From Sporosarcina sp. FSL K6-2383 (GTDB lineage: Bacteria; Bacillota; Bacilli; Bacillales_A; Planococcaceae): a stretch of 64,000 nt of DNA. Made by a program: the position numbers and the translations under genes. Under the pieces are notes generated by a model, which searched no databases, had not been told where the DNA came from, and was given only the letters and a program-made list of their open reading frames with translations. Of this stretch, positions 9,485 to 17,974 are shown piece by piece. Positions within the stretch are counted from its first letter, which is position 1, and each line of letters opens with the position of its first letter. The stretch covers positions 2,147,501 through 2,211,500 of the forward strand of contig NZ_CP152017.1 in the NCBI RefSeq assembly GCF_038618305.1, written 5' to 3'.

Positions 9485-10348
9485 ATGACAAAAGTTAGTC
9501 ACCTTCGTCACATCACCATGTCTTTATCATTACTTTTAGCAATGCTTGTTCTAGCTGCTTGTGGATCAAGTACTGGGAACGATACGAACAAGGAAAAAGA
9601 AGCTTCCTCTGTTTGGGATAAAATCACCGAAAATGGTGAAATGGTTGTAGCAACATCAGGAACACTCTATCCAGCTTCTTATCATGATAGTGAGGCGAAC
9701 GAATTAACAGGTTACGAAGTTGAAATTATGAAAGAGATTGGTAAACGTTTAGAATTGGATGTTAAATTTGTAGAGATGGGCTTAGATGGTATGCTTACAT
9801 CTTTAAATAGTGGGCAAGTGGATCTTGCGGTAAATGATATTGAAATTACAGAAGAACGTCAAGAGAAATTCACATTTTCTGAGCCTTACAAGTATTCATA
9901 CGGGACAGCCATCGTCCGTAAATCGGATCATTCTGGTATCGAATCCTTAGAAGATTTAAAAGGAAAAAAAGCGGCTGGGGCTGCGACGTCTGTTTATATG
10001 CAAGTTGGACGTGACTATGGTGCGGAAGAGGTCATTTATGACAATGTGACAAATGATGTCTACTTGCGTGATGTTGACTTGGGTCGTACGGATGTCATTT
10101 TAAATGATTACTATTTACAAAAGCTCGCGCTTGCCGCATTCCCAGAATTTGAAATTATGATTCACCCAGCGATTAAATATCACCCAAATGTCCAAGCAAT
10201 TATTATGAAAAAAGATAATGAAGAATTATTGGAGCAAGTGAATAATGTGTTAGCTGATTTACATGCTGATGGAACCGTTTCTGAACTGTCGAAGCAATTT
10301 TTTGGTGGAGAAGATGTTTCGGTTGAACAAGATTTTGATTTTGAGTAA
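9485..10348 (+). CDS. Amino-acid ABC transporter substrate-binding lipoprotein
   Basis: Family 3 solute-binding protein (SBP_bac_3), 287 residues. The signal peptide ends in a lipobox (VLAAC, Cys26), so it is a lipid-anchored receptor on the outer face of the membrane. Family-3 features include the TGYEVEIMKEIGKRL segment and the EITEERQEKFTFSEPY segment; these proteins bind polar amino acids or cystine. Its permease follows after 20 bases. No ATP-binding subunit gene is adjacent, which is unusual. A 246-base leader upstream contains a small TGGGCGT/ACGCTCA stem, but no known riboswitch was recognised. Confidence 0.92.
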   Translation: MTKVSHLRHITMSLSLLLAMLVLAACGSSTGNDTNKEKEASSVWDKITENGEMVVATSGTLYPASYHDSEANELTGYEVEIMKEIGKRLELDVKFVEMGLDGMLTSLNSGQVDLAVNDIEITEERQEKFTFSEPYKYSYGTAIVRKSDHSGIESLEDLKGKKAAGAATSVYMQVGRDYGAEEVIYDNVTNDVYLRDVDLGRTDVILNDYYLQKLALAAFPEFEIMIHPAIKYHPNVQAIIMKKDNEELLEQVNNVLADLHADGTVSELSKQFFGGEDVSVEQDFDFE

Positions 10349-10368
10349 CTGGAAAGGCGGTTTGGAAG

Positions 10369-11049
10369 GTGGGAGCGATTGACTGGGGCAACATCTTCGA
10401 CTTACAACTGGCGATTACATCATTACCTTATATTTTACAGGGAATAGGCTACACCATTTTGATTTCGTTCGGGGGTATGTCAATTGGGCTTGTTATTGGG
10501 TTCATCCTTGCGCTTGGACGAAACTCGAAATGGCACATCATCAAATGGCCAGCGCGGTTATTCATTTCTTATATGCGTGGCACGCCGATGCTCGTATTTC
10601 TGTTTCTTCTTTACTTTGGTTTACCTAATATCGGCATTCAGTTTACTGCTGTAACGGCGGCATTAATCGGCTTTAGCTTACATTCATCCGCCTATATGGC
10701 TGAAATCAATCGGTCTGCGCTAAATTCAGTCGAAAAAGGTCAATGGGAGGCGGCTACGGCGCTTGGTATGTCATATTGGCAAACGATGTGGTCGATCATT
10801 TTGCCGCAAGCGACACGTATTGCAATTCCTCCTTTATCCAACGTGCTATTGGACCTGATTAAGGCATCGTCGTTAGCTGCGATGATTACTGTGCCTGAAC
10901 TGTTTCAACGGGCTAAAATTGTCGGTGGAAGAGAATTCGACTATTTGACGGTATATATTCTTGTTGGCTTTGTGTATTGGGGTATTAGTGTGCTTGTTGA
11001 AGTATGGCAAAGTAGGTTGGAAAGGCGCTTTAGTTTTAGTCAAAAGTGA
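10369..11049 (+). CDS. Amino-acid ABC transporter permease
   Basis: Polar-amino-acid permease (HisM/GlnP type) of 226 residues with about five membrane helices. The EAA loop that contacts the ATPase is present near EAATALGMSYWQTMWSIIL (about residues 127-145). The start is GTG at 10369 with GGAAAGGCGG some 8 bases upstream, and it follows the binding-protein gene closely, so the two are co-transcribed. The expected third gene, the ATPase, is missing; the next gene is proline dehydrogenase behind its own promoter. The subunit presumably works with an ATPase encoded elsewhere. Confidence 0.92.
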   Translation: MGAIDWGNIFDLQLAITSLPYILQGIGYTILISFGGMSIGLVIGFILALGRNSKWHIIKWPARLFISYMRGTPMLVFLFLLYFGLPNIGIQFTAVTAALIGFSLHSSAYMAEINRSALNSVEKGQWEAATALGMSYWQTMWSIILPQATRIAIPPLSNVLLDLIKASSLAAMITVPELFQRAKIVGGREFDYLTVYILVGFVYWGISVLVEVWQSRLERRFSFSQK

Positions 11050-11092
11050 TTAAATATAGGCAGATATCGCATGGCGAAATAGGTATGTTTTG

Positions 11093-11123
11093 TTGCAAAA
11101 GTTTAGCGAGGATATGTTATAAT
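11093..11123 (+). promoter_or_regulatory. Putative sigma-A promoter of the proline dehydrogenase gene
   Basis: TTGCAA (11093-11098) and TATAAT (11118-11123) are separated by 19 bases. The long spacer is offset by an extended -10 TG one base upstream of TATAAT. It lies 33 bases before the start codon. Confidence 0.55.
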
Positions 11124-11156
11124 TAAAATATAAAATCGTAATGAGGAGCTAATAAC

Positions 11157-12125
11157 ATGCTAAAAGATATCTTTATGGGTTTATCTCAAAATCAACTTTT
11201 GAATGGTGCTGCTAAAAAATATGGCCTAAAGCTAGGTGCACAAAATGTCGTAGCAGGAACAAACGTGGAAGAAACGATTCAAAGCATTAAAGAACTGAAC
11301 GCTCATGGGATTTCTTGTACGGTTGATAATCTTGGAGAATTCGTCTTTGAAAAGTCGGAGGCAACAGCTGCGAAAGAACAAATTCTAGCGGTTATTGAAG
11401 CGATTCGTGAAAATGGGGTTGACGCGCATATTTCGTTAAAACCTTCACAGCTCGGTTTAGATATTGACTATGATTTCTGCTTAGAAAACTTGCGGGAAAT
11501 CGTTAGCAAGGCAAACAGCTATGATATTTTTGTTAACTTCGATATGGAAGATCACGCACGTTTACAGCCTTCTTTCGATATTATGGAAGAACTTTCAAAG
11601 GACTATAATAATGTAGGGACAGTCATTCAAGCCTACTTCTTCCAGGCAGAAGAAGACCTTCATAAGTATAAAGATTTCCGCCTTCGCATTGTAAAAGGTG
11701 CCTATAAAGAGTCTGCGAATGTGGCGTATCAAGAAAAACAACAAATTGATGAAAACTATATTAAGTTGATTGAATGGCATTTATTGAATGGTAAATTTAC
11801 ATCAATTGCAACGCATGATCATAATGTCATCAACCATATTAAACTGTTCGTGAAGCAAAATAACATCCCGAATGAGAAGTTTGAATTCCAAATGTTATAT
11901 GGCTTTAGAAAAGATATGCAGCTTCAATTAGCAAAAGAAGGTTATAACTTCTGTACGTATGTACCTTTTGGACAAGACTGGTATGGCTATTTCATGCGTC
12001 GGCTTGCTGAAAGACCACAAAACTTGAACCTTGTTGTGAAACAAGTATTCAATAAAAAAACGAACACAATGATTGGACTAGCAGCAGGGGCATTCGCAAT
12101 TGGAAGATTGACGAAGAAAAAATAA
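11157..12125 (+). CDS. Proline dehydrogenase
   Basis: FAD enzyme of 322 residues that oxidises proline to pyrroline-5-carboxylate and passes electrons to the quinone pool. It is the monofunctional Gram-positive form (B. subtilis PutB/FadM type), without the P5C dehydrogenase half. Family motifs are the RLRIVKGAYKE segment (about 178-188) and the C-terminal YVPFGQDWYGYFMRRLAERP signature whose arginines hold proline. GAGGAG lies 8 bases before ATG. No P5C dehydrogenase gene is next to it. A strong bidirectional terminator follows. Confidence 0.95.
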   Translation: MLKDIFMGLSQNQLLNGAAKKYGLKLGAQNVVAGTNVEETIQSIKELNAHGISCTVDNLGEFVFEKSEATAAKEQILAVIEAIRENGVDAHISLKPSQLGLDIDYDFCLENLREIVSKANSYDIFVNFDMEDHARLQPSFDIMEELSKDYNNVGTVIQAYFFQAEEDLHKYKDFRLRIVKGAYKESANVAYQEKQQIDENYIKLIEWHLLNGKFTSIATHDHNVINHIKLFVKQNNIPNEKFEFQMLYGFRKDMQLQLAKEGYNFCTYVPFGQDWYGYFMRRLAERPQNLNLVVKQVFNKKTNTMIGLAAGAFAIGRLTKKK

Positions 12126-12135
12126 ACCGAAAATA

Positions 12136-12179
12136 AAAGTGTAAAGAATGAGGTATAATTCATTCTTTACACTTTTTTT
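12136..12179. terminator. Bidirectional terminator between proline dehydrogenase and nat
   Basis: A 15-bp perfect stem, AAAGTGTAAAGAATG / CATTCTTTACACTTT, with a T-run on each strand serves both convergent genes. Confidence 0.92.
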
Positions 12180-12180
12180 G

Positions 12181-12927
12181 TTATATATGAATTTTGAAGA
12201 TGGTTTGTAATATGTGTAATTTGTCTTCTGGTGAAAGTTCAGAAGTTGTCTGAACCCTATTTTCTACAGTAGTCATTGTATGGTCAGCTAATGTAATTCG
12301 TCCAATATCAGTTGCTATAGAGACGATATCATGATGCGTAAAAGTAGATTCTTTTGCGACTTGGTTGAAGATACAGCCTTCATGGAAGTCAACAAGGTTT
12401 TTCTTTGAGTCATGAAAACGATATAATGTTCGACTTCCTGCCTTGTTTTCTTGGATCAAATCAAAAGAGTTTTCAGTAGCCTGTTTCACCTTATACACCC
12501 CATTGATATCGGTTTGTTCACTTTCATCCAATGGAATAGGTGTGCGGGGCGTAGCGGCACCGAAACCAACATCGACAAGATAGGGCTGGTCGAGATGAGC
12601 AATGATAGTAGCGTGTGTGTCTGCCTTCGCCCATTGACCATTAGGTCTTAGTACGGTTGCTGCAACTAGATAAGTATCATACCCAAGCTCGGTTAATAAC
12701 ATATGGAACAGCCCATTTAATTCATAACAATAGCCTCCGCGATGTTCCCGAACAACTTTGTTGAAAATACTTTGTTCATTAAGATAGATAGGTACTTTTC
12801 GAATGACATCCAGGTTTTCAAATGGAACATGGTGTAAGTGCTGATGTTGTAACTTAGTTAATTGGGAGAGAGACACCTCTTTTGATGAAGGTGCATTGAA
12901 TCTCTCCAAATATTGTTGTATGTCCAA
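12181..12927 (-). CDS. nat: Arylamine N-acetyltransferase
   Basis: Transfers the acetyl group of acetyl-CoA to arylamines and hydrazines through a cysteine intermediate. The Cys-His-Asp triad is visible: Cys67 in RGGYCYELN, His105 in DTHATI and Asp119 in LVDVGFG. The 248-residue length is normal for the family. The start is taken as TTG at 12927 because AGAGGTG lies 6 bases upstream; a GTG at 12936 overlaps that site and would add three residues. The physiological substrate is unknown, as for most bacterial NATs. Confidence 0.93.
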   Translation of the reverse strand: MDIQQYLERFNAPSSKEVSLSQLTKLQHQHLHHVPFENLDVIRKVPIYLNEQSIFNKVVREHRGGYCYELNGLFHMLLTELGYDTYLVAATVLRPNGQWAKADTHATIIAHLDQPYLVDVGFGAATPRTPIPLDESEQTDINGVYKVKQATENSFDLIQENKAGSRTLYRFHDSKKNLVDFHEGCIFNQVAKESTFTHHDIVSIATDIGRITLADHTMTTVENRVQTTSELSPEDKLHILQTIFKIHI

Positions 12928-12974
12928 TAAAATCACCTCTCATTTTCAAGCATATCTATGTTATATTAAAGAAT

Positions 12975-13994
12975 TTAATTAGTTTGTATAACGATGACGA
13001 TGAAATAGGCAACCATTGCAATCAAGCCGATTGGAACTGCGAAGCGTGCCCATTCAATGCTTTTGACGTTAAGTTTACCAGCAGCAATAATATTTGGGAT
13101 ATTCCCTGGGATTAGCATCCCGCCACTAACGAGAAGTCCGAGTAAGATGGCCCGAATTGTTGAATTGTCCATCGTCGGGCTAATTTCAGCAGCTGTTAAC
13201 GTCGCATTATCTAGCACCGCAGAGATCATGTTAATCCAATATAGAACAAACGGGTGAAGGCTTAGTAAATATTTTTCAATGAATGGCTCGAAGCCGGCAC
13301 CGAGAAAAGTAAGTGCCATGACGAATAGGTATACTTTAAAGCCGCGGATAATAATTTCGAGATACGACTCCGTCCCTTGATATTCTGCCAATTGTTCAAT
13401 TTTCTTTTCTGGTTTGATCAACAATGCGGCTAGTACCCCGAATACAATCACTCCGACAATAATATCTGTACCTAAAAGTCTAAATAAATAGAAGAAATCC
13501 TGATTAAGTTTGCTTGTGGCAATTGTGGAAAGTGGTTCGCCAATCGGTGTCAAAACAGCGCCAAGACCAATGGAATAACACGTTAAAATAACTAAACGAA
13601 TTTCTGATTTTCGATCAAGATGTAAAACGCTGACAACTGCCACAAGAACAATTGCTGCAATGATTGCAGTAATTACACTTGAGACGAGCCCAAGAACAAT
13701 TACAATTAACGCCAAAAACAGACGCATTGGCATGGCCTTACTCATCCCAAGTATTCCTTTTTCAATGGGGTTTTGGAACCAACGGAATAATATTCCTGCG
13801 ATAATAACCGCTAATGTAATATGTAAGGGATCCTCCAACGCTTTGAAGATAAGGCCTTTGTCGAGCACTTGGCTTACAACGACAGCTGCAATTCCCATAA
13901 TAAACAGAAAAACCTCTAAATTACGTTCGACAATTTTAACTGTAAATGGTAGAAACAGTACGAGTATTAAAATAATCGTTAATCCGAGTATCAT
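12975..13994 (-). CDS. DUF1646 family membrane transporter (predicted cation transporter)
   Basis: Integral membrane protein of 339 residues with about nine or ten hydrophobic helices in two halves. The conserved stretches GLGAVLTPIGEPLSTI in the middle and MISAVLDNATLTAAEISP near the C-terminus are typical of DUF1646 and related ion-transporter superfamily members, which resemble NhaD/ArsB-type carriers. Substrate unproven; Na+/H+ exchange or organic-anion transport are guesses from fold similarity. AAAAGGGGC precedes ATG at 13994. It is monocistronic and not clearly linked to its neighbours. Confidence 0.82.
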   Translation of the reverse strand: MILGLTIILILVLFLPFTVKIVERNLEVFLFIMGIAAVVVSQVLDKGLIFKALEDPLHITLAVIIAGILFRWFQNPIEKGILGMSKAMPMRLFLALIVIVLGLVSSVITAIIAAIVLVAVVSVLHLDRKSEIRLVILTCYSIGLGAVLTPIGEPLSTIATSKLNQDFFYLFRLLGTDIIVGVIVFGVLAALLIKPEKKIEQLAEYQGTESYLEIIIRGFKVYLFVMALTFLGAGFEPFIEKYLLSLHPFVLYWINMISAVLDNATLTAAEISPTMDNSTIRAILLGLLVSGGMLIPGNIPNIIAAGKLNVKSIEWARFAVPIGLIAMVAYFIVIVIQTN

Positions 13995-14173
13995 AATTTA
14001 GCCCCTTTTCTTTATACTTTTATAGATGATAATATAACCATCGTACCATTTTAAAAGCGATAAAAAAACTATTGTTCGAAAAAACACTCAACTCGTTAAA
14101 TGGTATATCGAAATAATAATAATTCAGGACGCGGCGGAGGGCTGGGTAAAACTTATTCCGCGTTAATGTTCAT

Positions 14174-14216
14174 AAAAACAAGCAGTTCCGCGATGATGAC
14201 GGAACTGCTTGTTTTA
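14174..14216 (-). terminator. Terminator of the peptide transporter gene
   Basis: The perfect 13-bp stem AACAAGCAGTTCC / GGAACTGCTTGTT is followed on the minus strand by TTTTTATG and lies 14 bases after the stop. Confidence 0.88.
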
Positions 14217-14226
14217 TTTGATTCAC

Positions 14227-15720
14227 TTAATGAACACCTTTCATATAACGCTGAATGATAGGGGACAAGGCGAATATGATGATACTGAGTAGAATCGCGC
14301 TTCCGCCGATAATTCCGAAATACATCATTTCAGTTTCAGGTGAGTAAAATTTAACGAGCTGTGCATTCAATCCTTGTGCTGCCGCGTTCGATAGGAACCA
14401 GAGGCTCATCGTTTGTGCAGAGAATGCAGCTGGTGCTAGCTTCGTCGTTGCGGATAGTCCGACAGGTGATAAGCATAATTCACCCAAGACGACGATGAAG
14501 ATGCTTAAAATGAGCCACATTGGGTTAACAAGTGTATCTGTCCCACCAAAGTACGAAGGTACCAAGATGACGATGAACGATAGACCGGCAAATAGTAGAC
14601 CTAATGAGAATTTCTTTGGAATTGACGGCTGGCGATCGCCGAGCTTCATCCACAGCCAAGCAAAGACGGGTGCTAGTGTGATAATGAATAACGGGTTAAA
14701 TGATTGGAAAAAAGCTGGTGAAATTTGATAGCCGAAAATATTAAGATTCGTTCGTGTATCTGCATACAGTGCCAAAATGGTCGATCCTTGCTCTGCAATT
14801 GCCCAAAACATGACGGATGCCAAGAAAAGTGGGATAAATGCAATAATCCGGGACTGTTCTACTGCGGTTGTTTTCGGGCTTCTGTACATAACGATGAAAT
14901 AAATCGTTGGAATAAGGAAGCCGAGTATCCCGACAATAGCGATAAATGAATCGAATGTCAGCCAGCCTTTTGGAATCGCGATAGCAATTAGAATGGCGAG
15001 CGCAACAGTTGATATTCCAATAATCGAATAGATTTTTTTCTTTTCATCAGGTGCTAATGGGTTGCCGACTTGCGTACCTGCAAGACCGAGACTGTTTTTC
15101 TTGGTTACGACAAAGACAACCAATCCGATAAACATCCCAATTGCAGCGACACCAAAACCAAGGTGGAAGCTTGTTTTCATCAATTCACCAACAATTAGTG
15201 GAGAAATGAAAGCTCCTAAGTTGATACCCATATAGAAAATACTGAATCCAGAGTCGCGACGATTATCTGTTTCCGAATAAACATCACCTACCATACTGGA
15301 GACGTTCGGTTTTAATAAGCCTGTCCCGATAACGATAAGTACCATTGAGATGAAAAATAATGTAATGTTGCCGGGAATTGCAAGCGCGATATGCCCGAGC
15401 ATGATGAAAATACCACCATAGAATACCGCTTTCGATGTACCAAATATCCGGTCGGCTAACCAACCGCCAATAATTCCTGACATATAAACCAAGGAACCGT
15501 AGATAGACATAATGGACAATGCGACTGTTTTATCTAGCCCCAGTCCACCATTGGACACTTCGTAGTACATATAGAAAACGAGGATAGCCCTCATTCCATA
15601 ATACGAGAAGCGTTCCCAGAATTCCGTGAAGAATAATGTGAACAATCCTTTTGGGTGTCCGAAGAAACCTTTTTGCGGGACGCTCTCCACGATTTGTTTT
15701 TTTGTTAGCTGTGACATCAT
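14227..15720 (-). CDS. dtpT: Di-/tripeptide transporter, POT/PTR family
   Basis: Proton-coupled oligopeptide symporter of 497 residues with about 14 membrane helices. The POT signature is clear: FFTEFWERFSYYGMRAIL near residues 29-46 contains the ExxER-type proton and substrate site, and FYMGINLGAF follows in helix 5. The start is ATG at 15720, preceded by AGGAGGC three bases upstream; an ATG at 15765 in the same frame lacks a ribosome-binding site. Monocistronic, with its own terminator. A cre-like site inside its promoter suggests CcpA-dependent control. Confidence 0.92.
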   Translation of the reverse strand: MMSQLTKKQIVESVPQKGFFGHPKGLFTLFFTEFWERFSYYGMRAILVFYMYYEVSNGGLGLDKTVALSIMSIYGSLVYMSGIIGGWLADRIFGTSKAVFYGGIFIMLGHIALAIPGNITLFFISMVLIVIGTGLLKPNVSSMVGDVYSETDNRRDSGFSIFYMGINLGAFISPLIVGELMKTSFHLGFGVAAIGMFIGLVVFVVTKKNSLGLAGTQVGNPLAPDEKKKIYSIIGISTVALAILIAIAIPKGWLTFDSFIAIVGILGFLIPTIYFIVMYRSPKTTAVEQSRIIAFIPLFLASVMFWAIAEQGSTILALYADTRTNLNIFGYQISPAFFQSFNPLFIITLAPVFAWLWMKLGDRQPSIPKKFSLGLLFAGLSFIVILVPSYFGGTDTLVNPMWLILSIFIVVLGELCLSPVGLSATTKLAPAAFSAQTMSLWFLSNAAAQGLNAQLVKFYSPETEMMYFGIIGGSAILLSIIIFALSPIIQRYMKGVH

Positions 15721-15742
15721 GATGCCTCCTTCATATTTTACT

Positions 15743-15772
15743 ATAATACAATTAAACGTTTTCAATTGTCAA
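15743..15772 (-). promoter_or_regulatory. dtpT promoter with a cre-like site in the spacer
   Basis: On the minus strand TTGACA (15772-15767) and TATTAT (15748-15743) are 18 bases apart. The spacer contains TGAAAACGTTTAAT (15764-15751), which matches the cre consensus TGWAANCGNTNWCA at nearly all positions. A CcpA complex bound here would cover the core promoter. Confidence 0.65.
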
Positions 15773-15960
15773 AAATAATTAATGAAAACGTGATTATTTG
15801 TAATAACGTTGGTATTACAATGTTTCCTTATAATATAAATATTTAGATAATAAATAATAATTATTCGATAGATAATAATTAGTTATATAAGAAAAGTTTA
15901 ATAGAGCCTTGCACATGTCTTCAACTATTTATTCATAGAGTGAAGAAAGGGGGAGTATGA

Positions 15961-16197
15961 TTGGAAATATATGATGTTGTCCTAATCCCGCTAATTATCG
16001 GCATGGTGGAGTTGTTGAAGATGTATGGGATGAAGAAACGATTGTTGCCGCCTGTGGCATTAGTTTTTGGTATTGTTGGGGGCATTTTTTATGTTTATCC
16101 AGAAGATATAAAAGCTGGGATACTTGTCGGGGTGATGATGGGGCTATCTGCGAGTGGACTGTATTCTGGAGGGAAAGCTGTGGTTGAGAAGAAATAG
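15961..16197 (+). CDS. Small holin-like membrane protein
   Basis: A 78-residue protein with a short N-terminus, a hydrophobic segment at about 6-19, a basic linker (MKKR), two closely spaced hydrophobic segments at about 29-46 and 53-66, and a charged tail ending VVEKK. This arrangement resembles small phage-type holins that accompany amidases. The start is TTG with AAAGGGGGAG five bases upstream, which supports translation. No other phage gene surrounds it; the nearest amidase is 18 kb away. It may be a domesticated prophage remnant or a small stress protein. Function not assigned. Confidence 0.7.
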   Translation: MEIYDVVLIPLIIGMVELLKMYGMKKRLLPPVALVFGIVGGIFYVYPEDIKAGILVGVMMGLSASGLYSGGKAVVEKK

Positions 16198-16276
16198 TAC
16201 GTGTGCTCCGATGCCACAGTGCCACTCGTGCGACTCAGGCACTACTCAGTCAGTTATATGTGGTAGAAAAGTATGT

Positions 16277-16312
16277 AGCCTTCAATCGGAAAATCGGTTG
16301 AAGGCTTTTTTT
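16277..16312 (+). terminator. Terminator downstream of the holin-like gene
   Basis: The stem AGCCTTCAA / TTGAAGGCT is extended by CGG pairing in the loop region and followed by TTTTTTT. The 80 bases between the stop and this hairpin hold nothing recognised. Confidence 0.85.
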
Positions 16313-16395
16313 CATGATTTTATGTAGATGTCAATGTTCGTACCCGTTTATGTTTATACCTAGACACTCACATAAATAGCGAGGGATAATCGGCT

Positions 16396-17817
16396 TTAAT
16401 TTTTGAATTTTAAACTATATATCGCATTATGTAGTCTTGTCACACCTTCTTTTATTTCTTCATTTTTCAGGTGCCCATAACCCAAAATAATTCGATTATT
16501 ATATTTTCCTTTTTCAATAGTATGGTCTTCTACAGGGGATACTTTAACTCCAAACTGTTCAATCCAATCAAGTAATTCTTTTGTAAAGTGGGCTTCATTC
16601 AATTCAATAACTAGGTGTAAGCCTGTTGAATAACCGTAAATATTAACCTTATTTGAAAAAGTTGTTTCTAAACAATGAATGAGGAAGTCTCTTCGGTTTT
16701 TATAAATCTTCTTCATCTTCGTAATATGTCGTTCCAGATAGCCTTCATCAATAAAACGGGCAAGGATAAGCTGATTTAATGAAGGGGTATGTAGATCCGA
16801 AAACCACTTTAGCTTGCGACACTTTTCAATGAGGTGTAAAGGAAGAATTAAATATCCTATTCTAAGGGCTGGTGATAAGATTTTACTAAAAGAACCAATG
16901 TATAACACACGGTCAGACTCTAATCCTTGTAATGAACTTACAGGCGAACCTTCATATCGAAACTCGCTGTCATAATCATCCTCAACTAGATAACAATTTG
17001 TTTGTCTCGAGTAGTTAATCAATTGAATCCGTCGTTGAATGGGTAACGTTCCTCCTAACGGGAACTGGTGTGAAGGTGTAATAAAGATAAATTTTGGATT
17101 GTTGTTTAATGGAAGTAAAGATGTCTCCATTCCATATTCATCAACAGGCACGGGGAAAAGTGTAGCCCCTGAAGTTTTAAATATAGTTTGAATATCATTA
17201 GTGATTGGATCTTCCATTATCACTGTATCCTCAGGCGATAAAAGTAATTTAGAAACAAGTGTCAGAGCTTGAGTTGCACCAGAAGTAATCACAATTTGAT
17301 TTGGATGACAGTCAACACCTCTTGTTTTTAGCAAGTATTGTGATAAAATCTGCCTTAATTCCGGGCGTCCTTCTGGAATATCATATCCAAATGTAGAAGG
17401 TGATGTTTCATTCCATATCGTATAAGATAACTTTGCCCATGTCTTACGTGGAAATAAATCCAATGCTGGTATACCTGAACGAAAGTTGATGAGGTTATCA
17501 TCTTTTTTGTTATCTTCACACCAATCTAAAGGAGGAAATGAAAGAGCTTTTTCATGCTGTTCTAAAAAGGCCCCTCTAGCAACAAATGTCCCTGAACCCC
17601 TCCGTGAAACTAAAAAACCTTCGGCCAATAATTGATCATAAGCTTCTAAAATTACATTCCTGGAGACTTTTAACTCAGCAGATAGTTCACGTGTAGATGG
17701 TAGTTTTTCATCTGATTTTAGCTGCCCATTTAAAATTCGTTCTCGTATTTGCTGGTAGACTTGTCTAATTAAAGGTATATCTAATGACCGATCAATGGGT
17801 ATCCAAAGCATATTCAT
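16396..17817 (-). CDS. MocR-type transcriptional regulator (GntR helix-turn-helix plus aminotransferase domain)
   Basis: A 473-residue regulator with an N-terminal GntR-family winged helix (about 8-75, containing LPSTRELSAELKVSRNVILE) and a C-terminal fold-type I aminotransferase-like domain. That domain keeps the PLP lysine in GSFSKILSPALRIGY and VEDDYDSEFRY. MocR proteins usually sense an amino-acid or vitamin derivative through PLP and control a divergent gene. Here the neighbour is an EamA exporter, the arrangement of B. subtilis ycxD/ycxC. The start is ATG at 17817, with AAAGGGG upstream; an upstream in-frame ATG has no such site. Two direct repeats in the shared promoter region are candidate operators. 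Confidence 0.9.
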   Translation of the reverse strand: MNMLWIPIDRSLDIPLIRQVYQQIRERILNGQLKSDEKLPSTRELSAELKVSRNVILEAYDQLLAEGFLVSRRGSGTFVARGAFLEQHEKALSFPPLDWCEDNKKDDNLINFRSGIPALDLFPRKTWAKLSYTIWNETSPSTFGYDIPEGRPELRQILSQYLLKTRGVDCHPNQIVITSGATQALTLVSKLLLSPEDTVIMEDPITNDIQTIFKTSGATLFPVPVDEYGMETSLLPLNNNPKFIFITPSHQFPLGGTLPIQRRIQLINYSRQTNCYLVEDDYDSEFRYEGSPVSSLQGLESDRVLYIGSFSKILSPALRIGYLILPLHLIEKCRKLKWFSDLHTPSLNQLILARFIDEGYLERHITKMKKIYKNRRDFLIHCLETTFSNKVNIYGYSTGLHLVIELNEAHFTKELLDWIEQFGVKVSPVEDHTIEKGKYNNRIILGYGHLKNEEIKEGVTRLHNAIYSLKFKN

Positions 17818-17838
17818 AATTTCCCCTTTCATAAATAA

Positions 17839-17872
17839 AAGTGGTACCATCAAAAGTTGTATTAAGTGGTAC
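17839..17872. promoter_or_regulatory. Direct-repeat operator for the MocR regulator
   Basis: AAGTGGTAC occurs at 17839-17847 and again at 17864-17872, 25 bases start to start, in the 150-base divergent region. Paired direct repeats are a known feature of MocR/PdxR operators. A partial inverted TACCAT follows near 17889. Confidence 0.6.
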
Positions 17873-17926
17873 TGATATAAACCATTTTACCATGTTAAAG
17901 TTGATTAACTAGTAAAAAGGAGATGT

Positions 17927-17974
17927 ATGCTGATGATTAACCCATCTTTAACAGAGAGAAATAAATCCTATTGA
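17927..17974 (+). CDS. 15-codon leader ORF upstream of the EamA exporter
   Basis: ATG at 17927 is preceded by AAAAAGGAGATGT, the only strong ribosome-binding site in front of the exporter. The frame encodes MLMINPSLTERNKSY and its TGA overlaps the exporter TTG start (TTGA at 17971-17974). The exporter start has no good site of its own, so its translation is probably coupled to this leader. Alternatively the leader is a relic of a longer exporter N-terminus lost by frameshift; the exporter itself looks complete. Confidence 0.55.
   Translation: MLMINPSLTERNKSY

Noticed and set aside
14100..14258. 52-codon plus-strand ORF with a glycine-rich start
   Set aside because: No ribosome-binding site; it runs through the dtpT terminator hairpin and antisense to the dtpT 3' end.
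16211..16327. Short ORF with a CxxC motif behind the holin-like gene
   Set aside because: No ribosome-binding site and it reads through a terminator stem; cysteines appear by chance.
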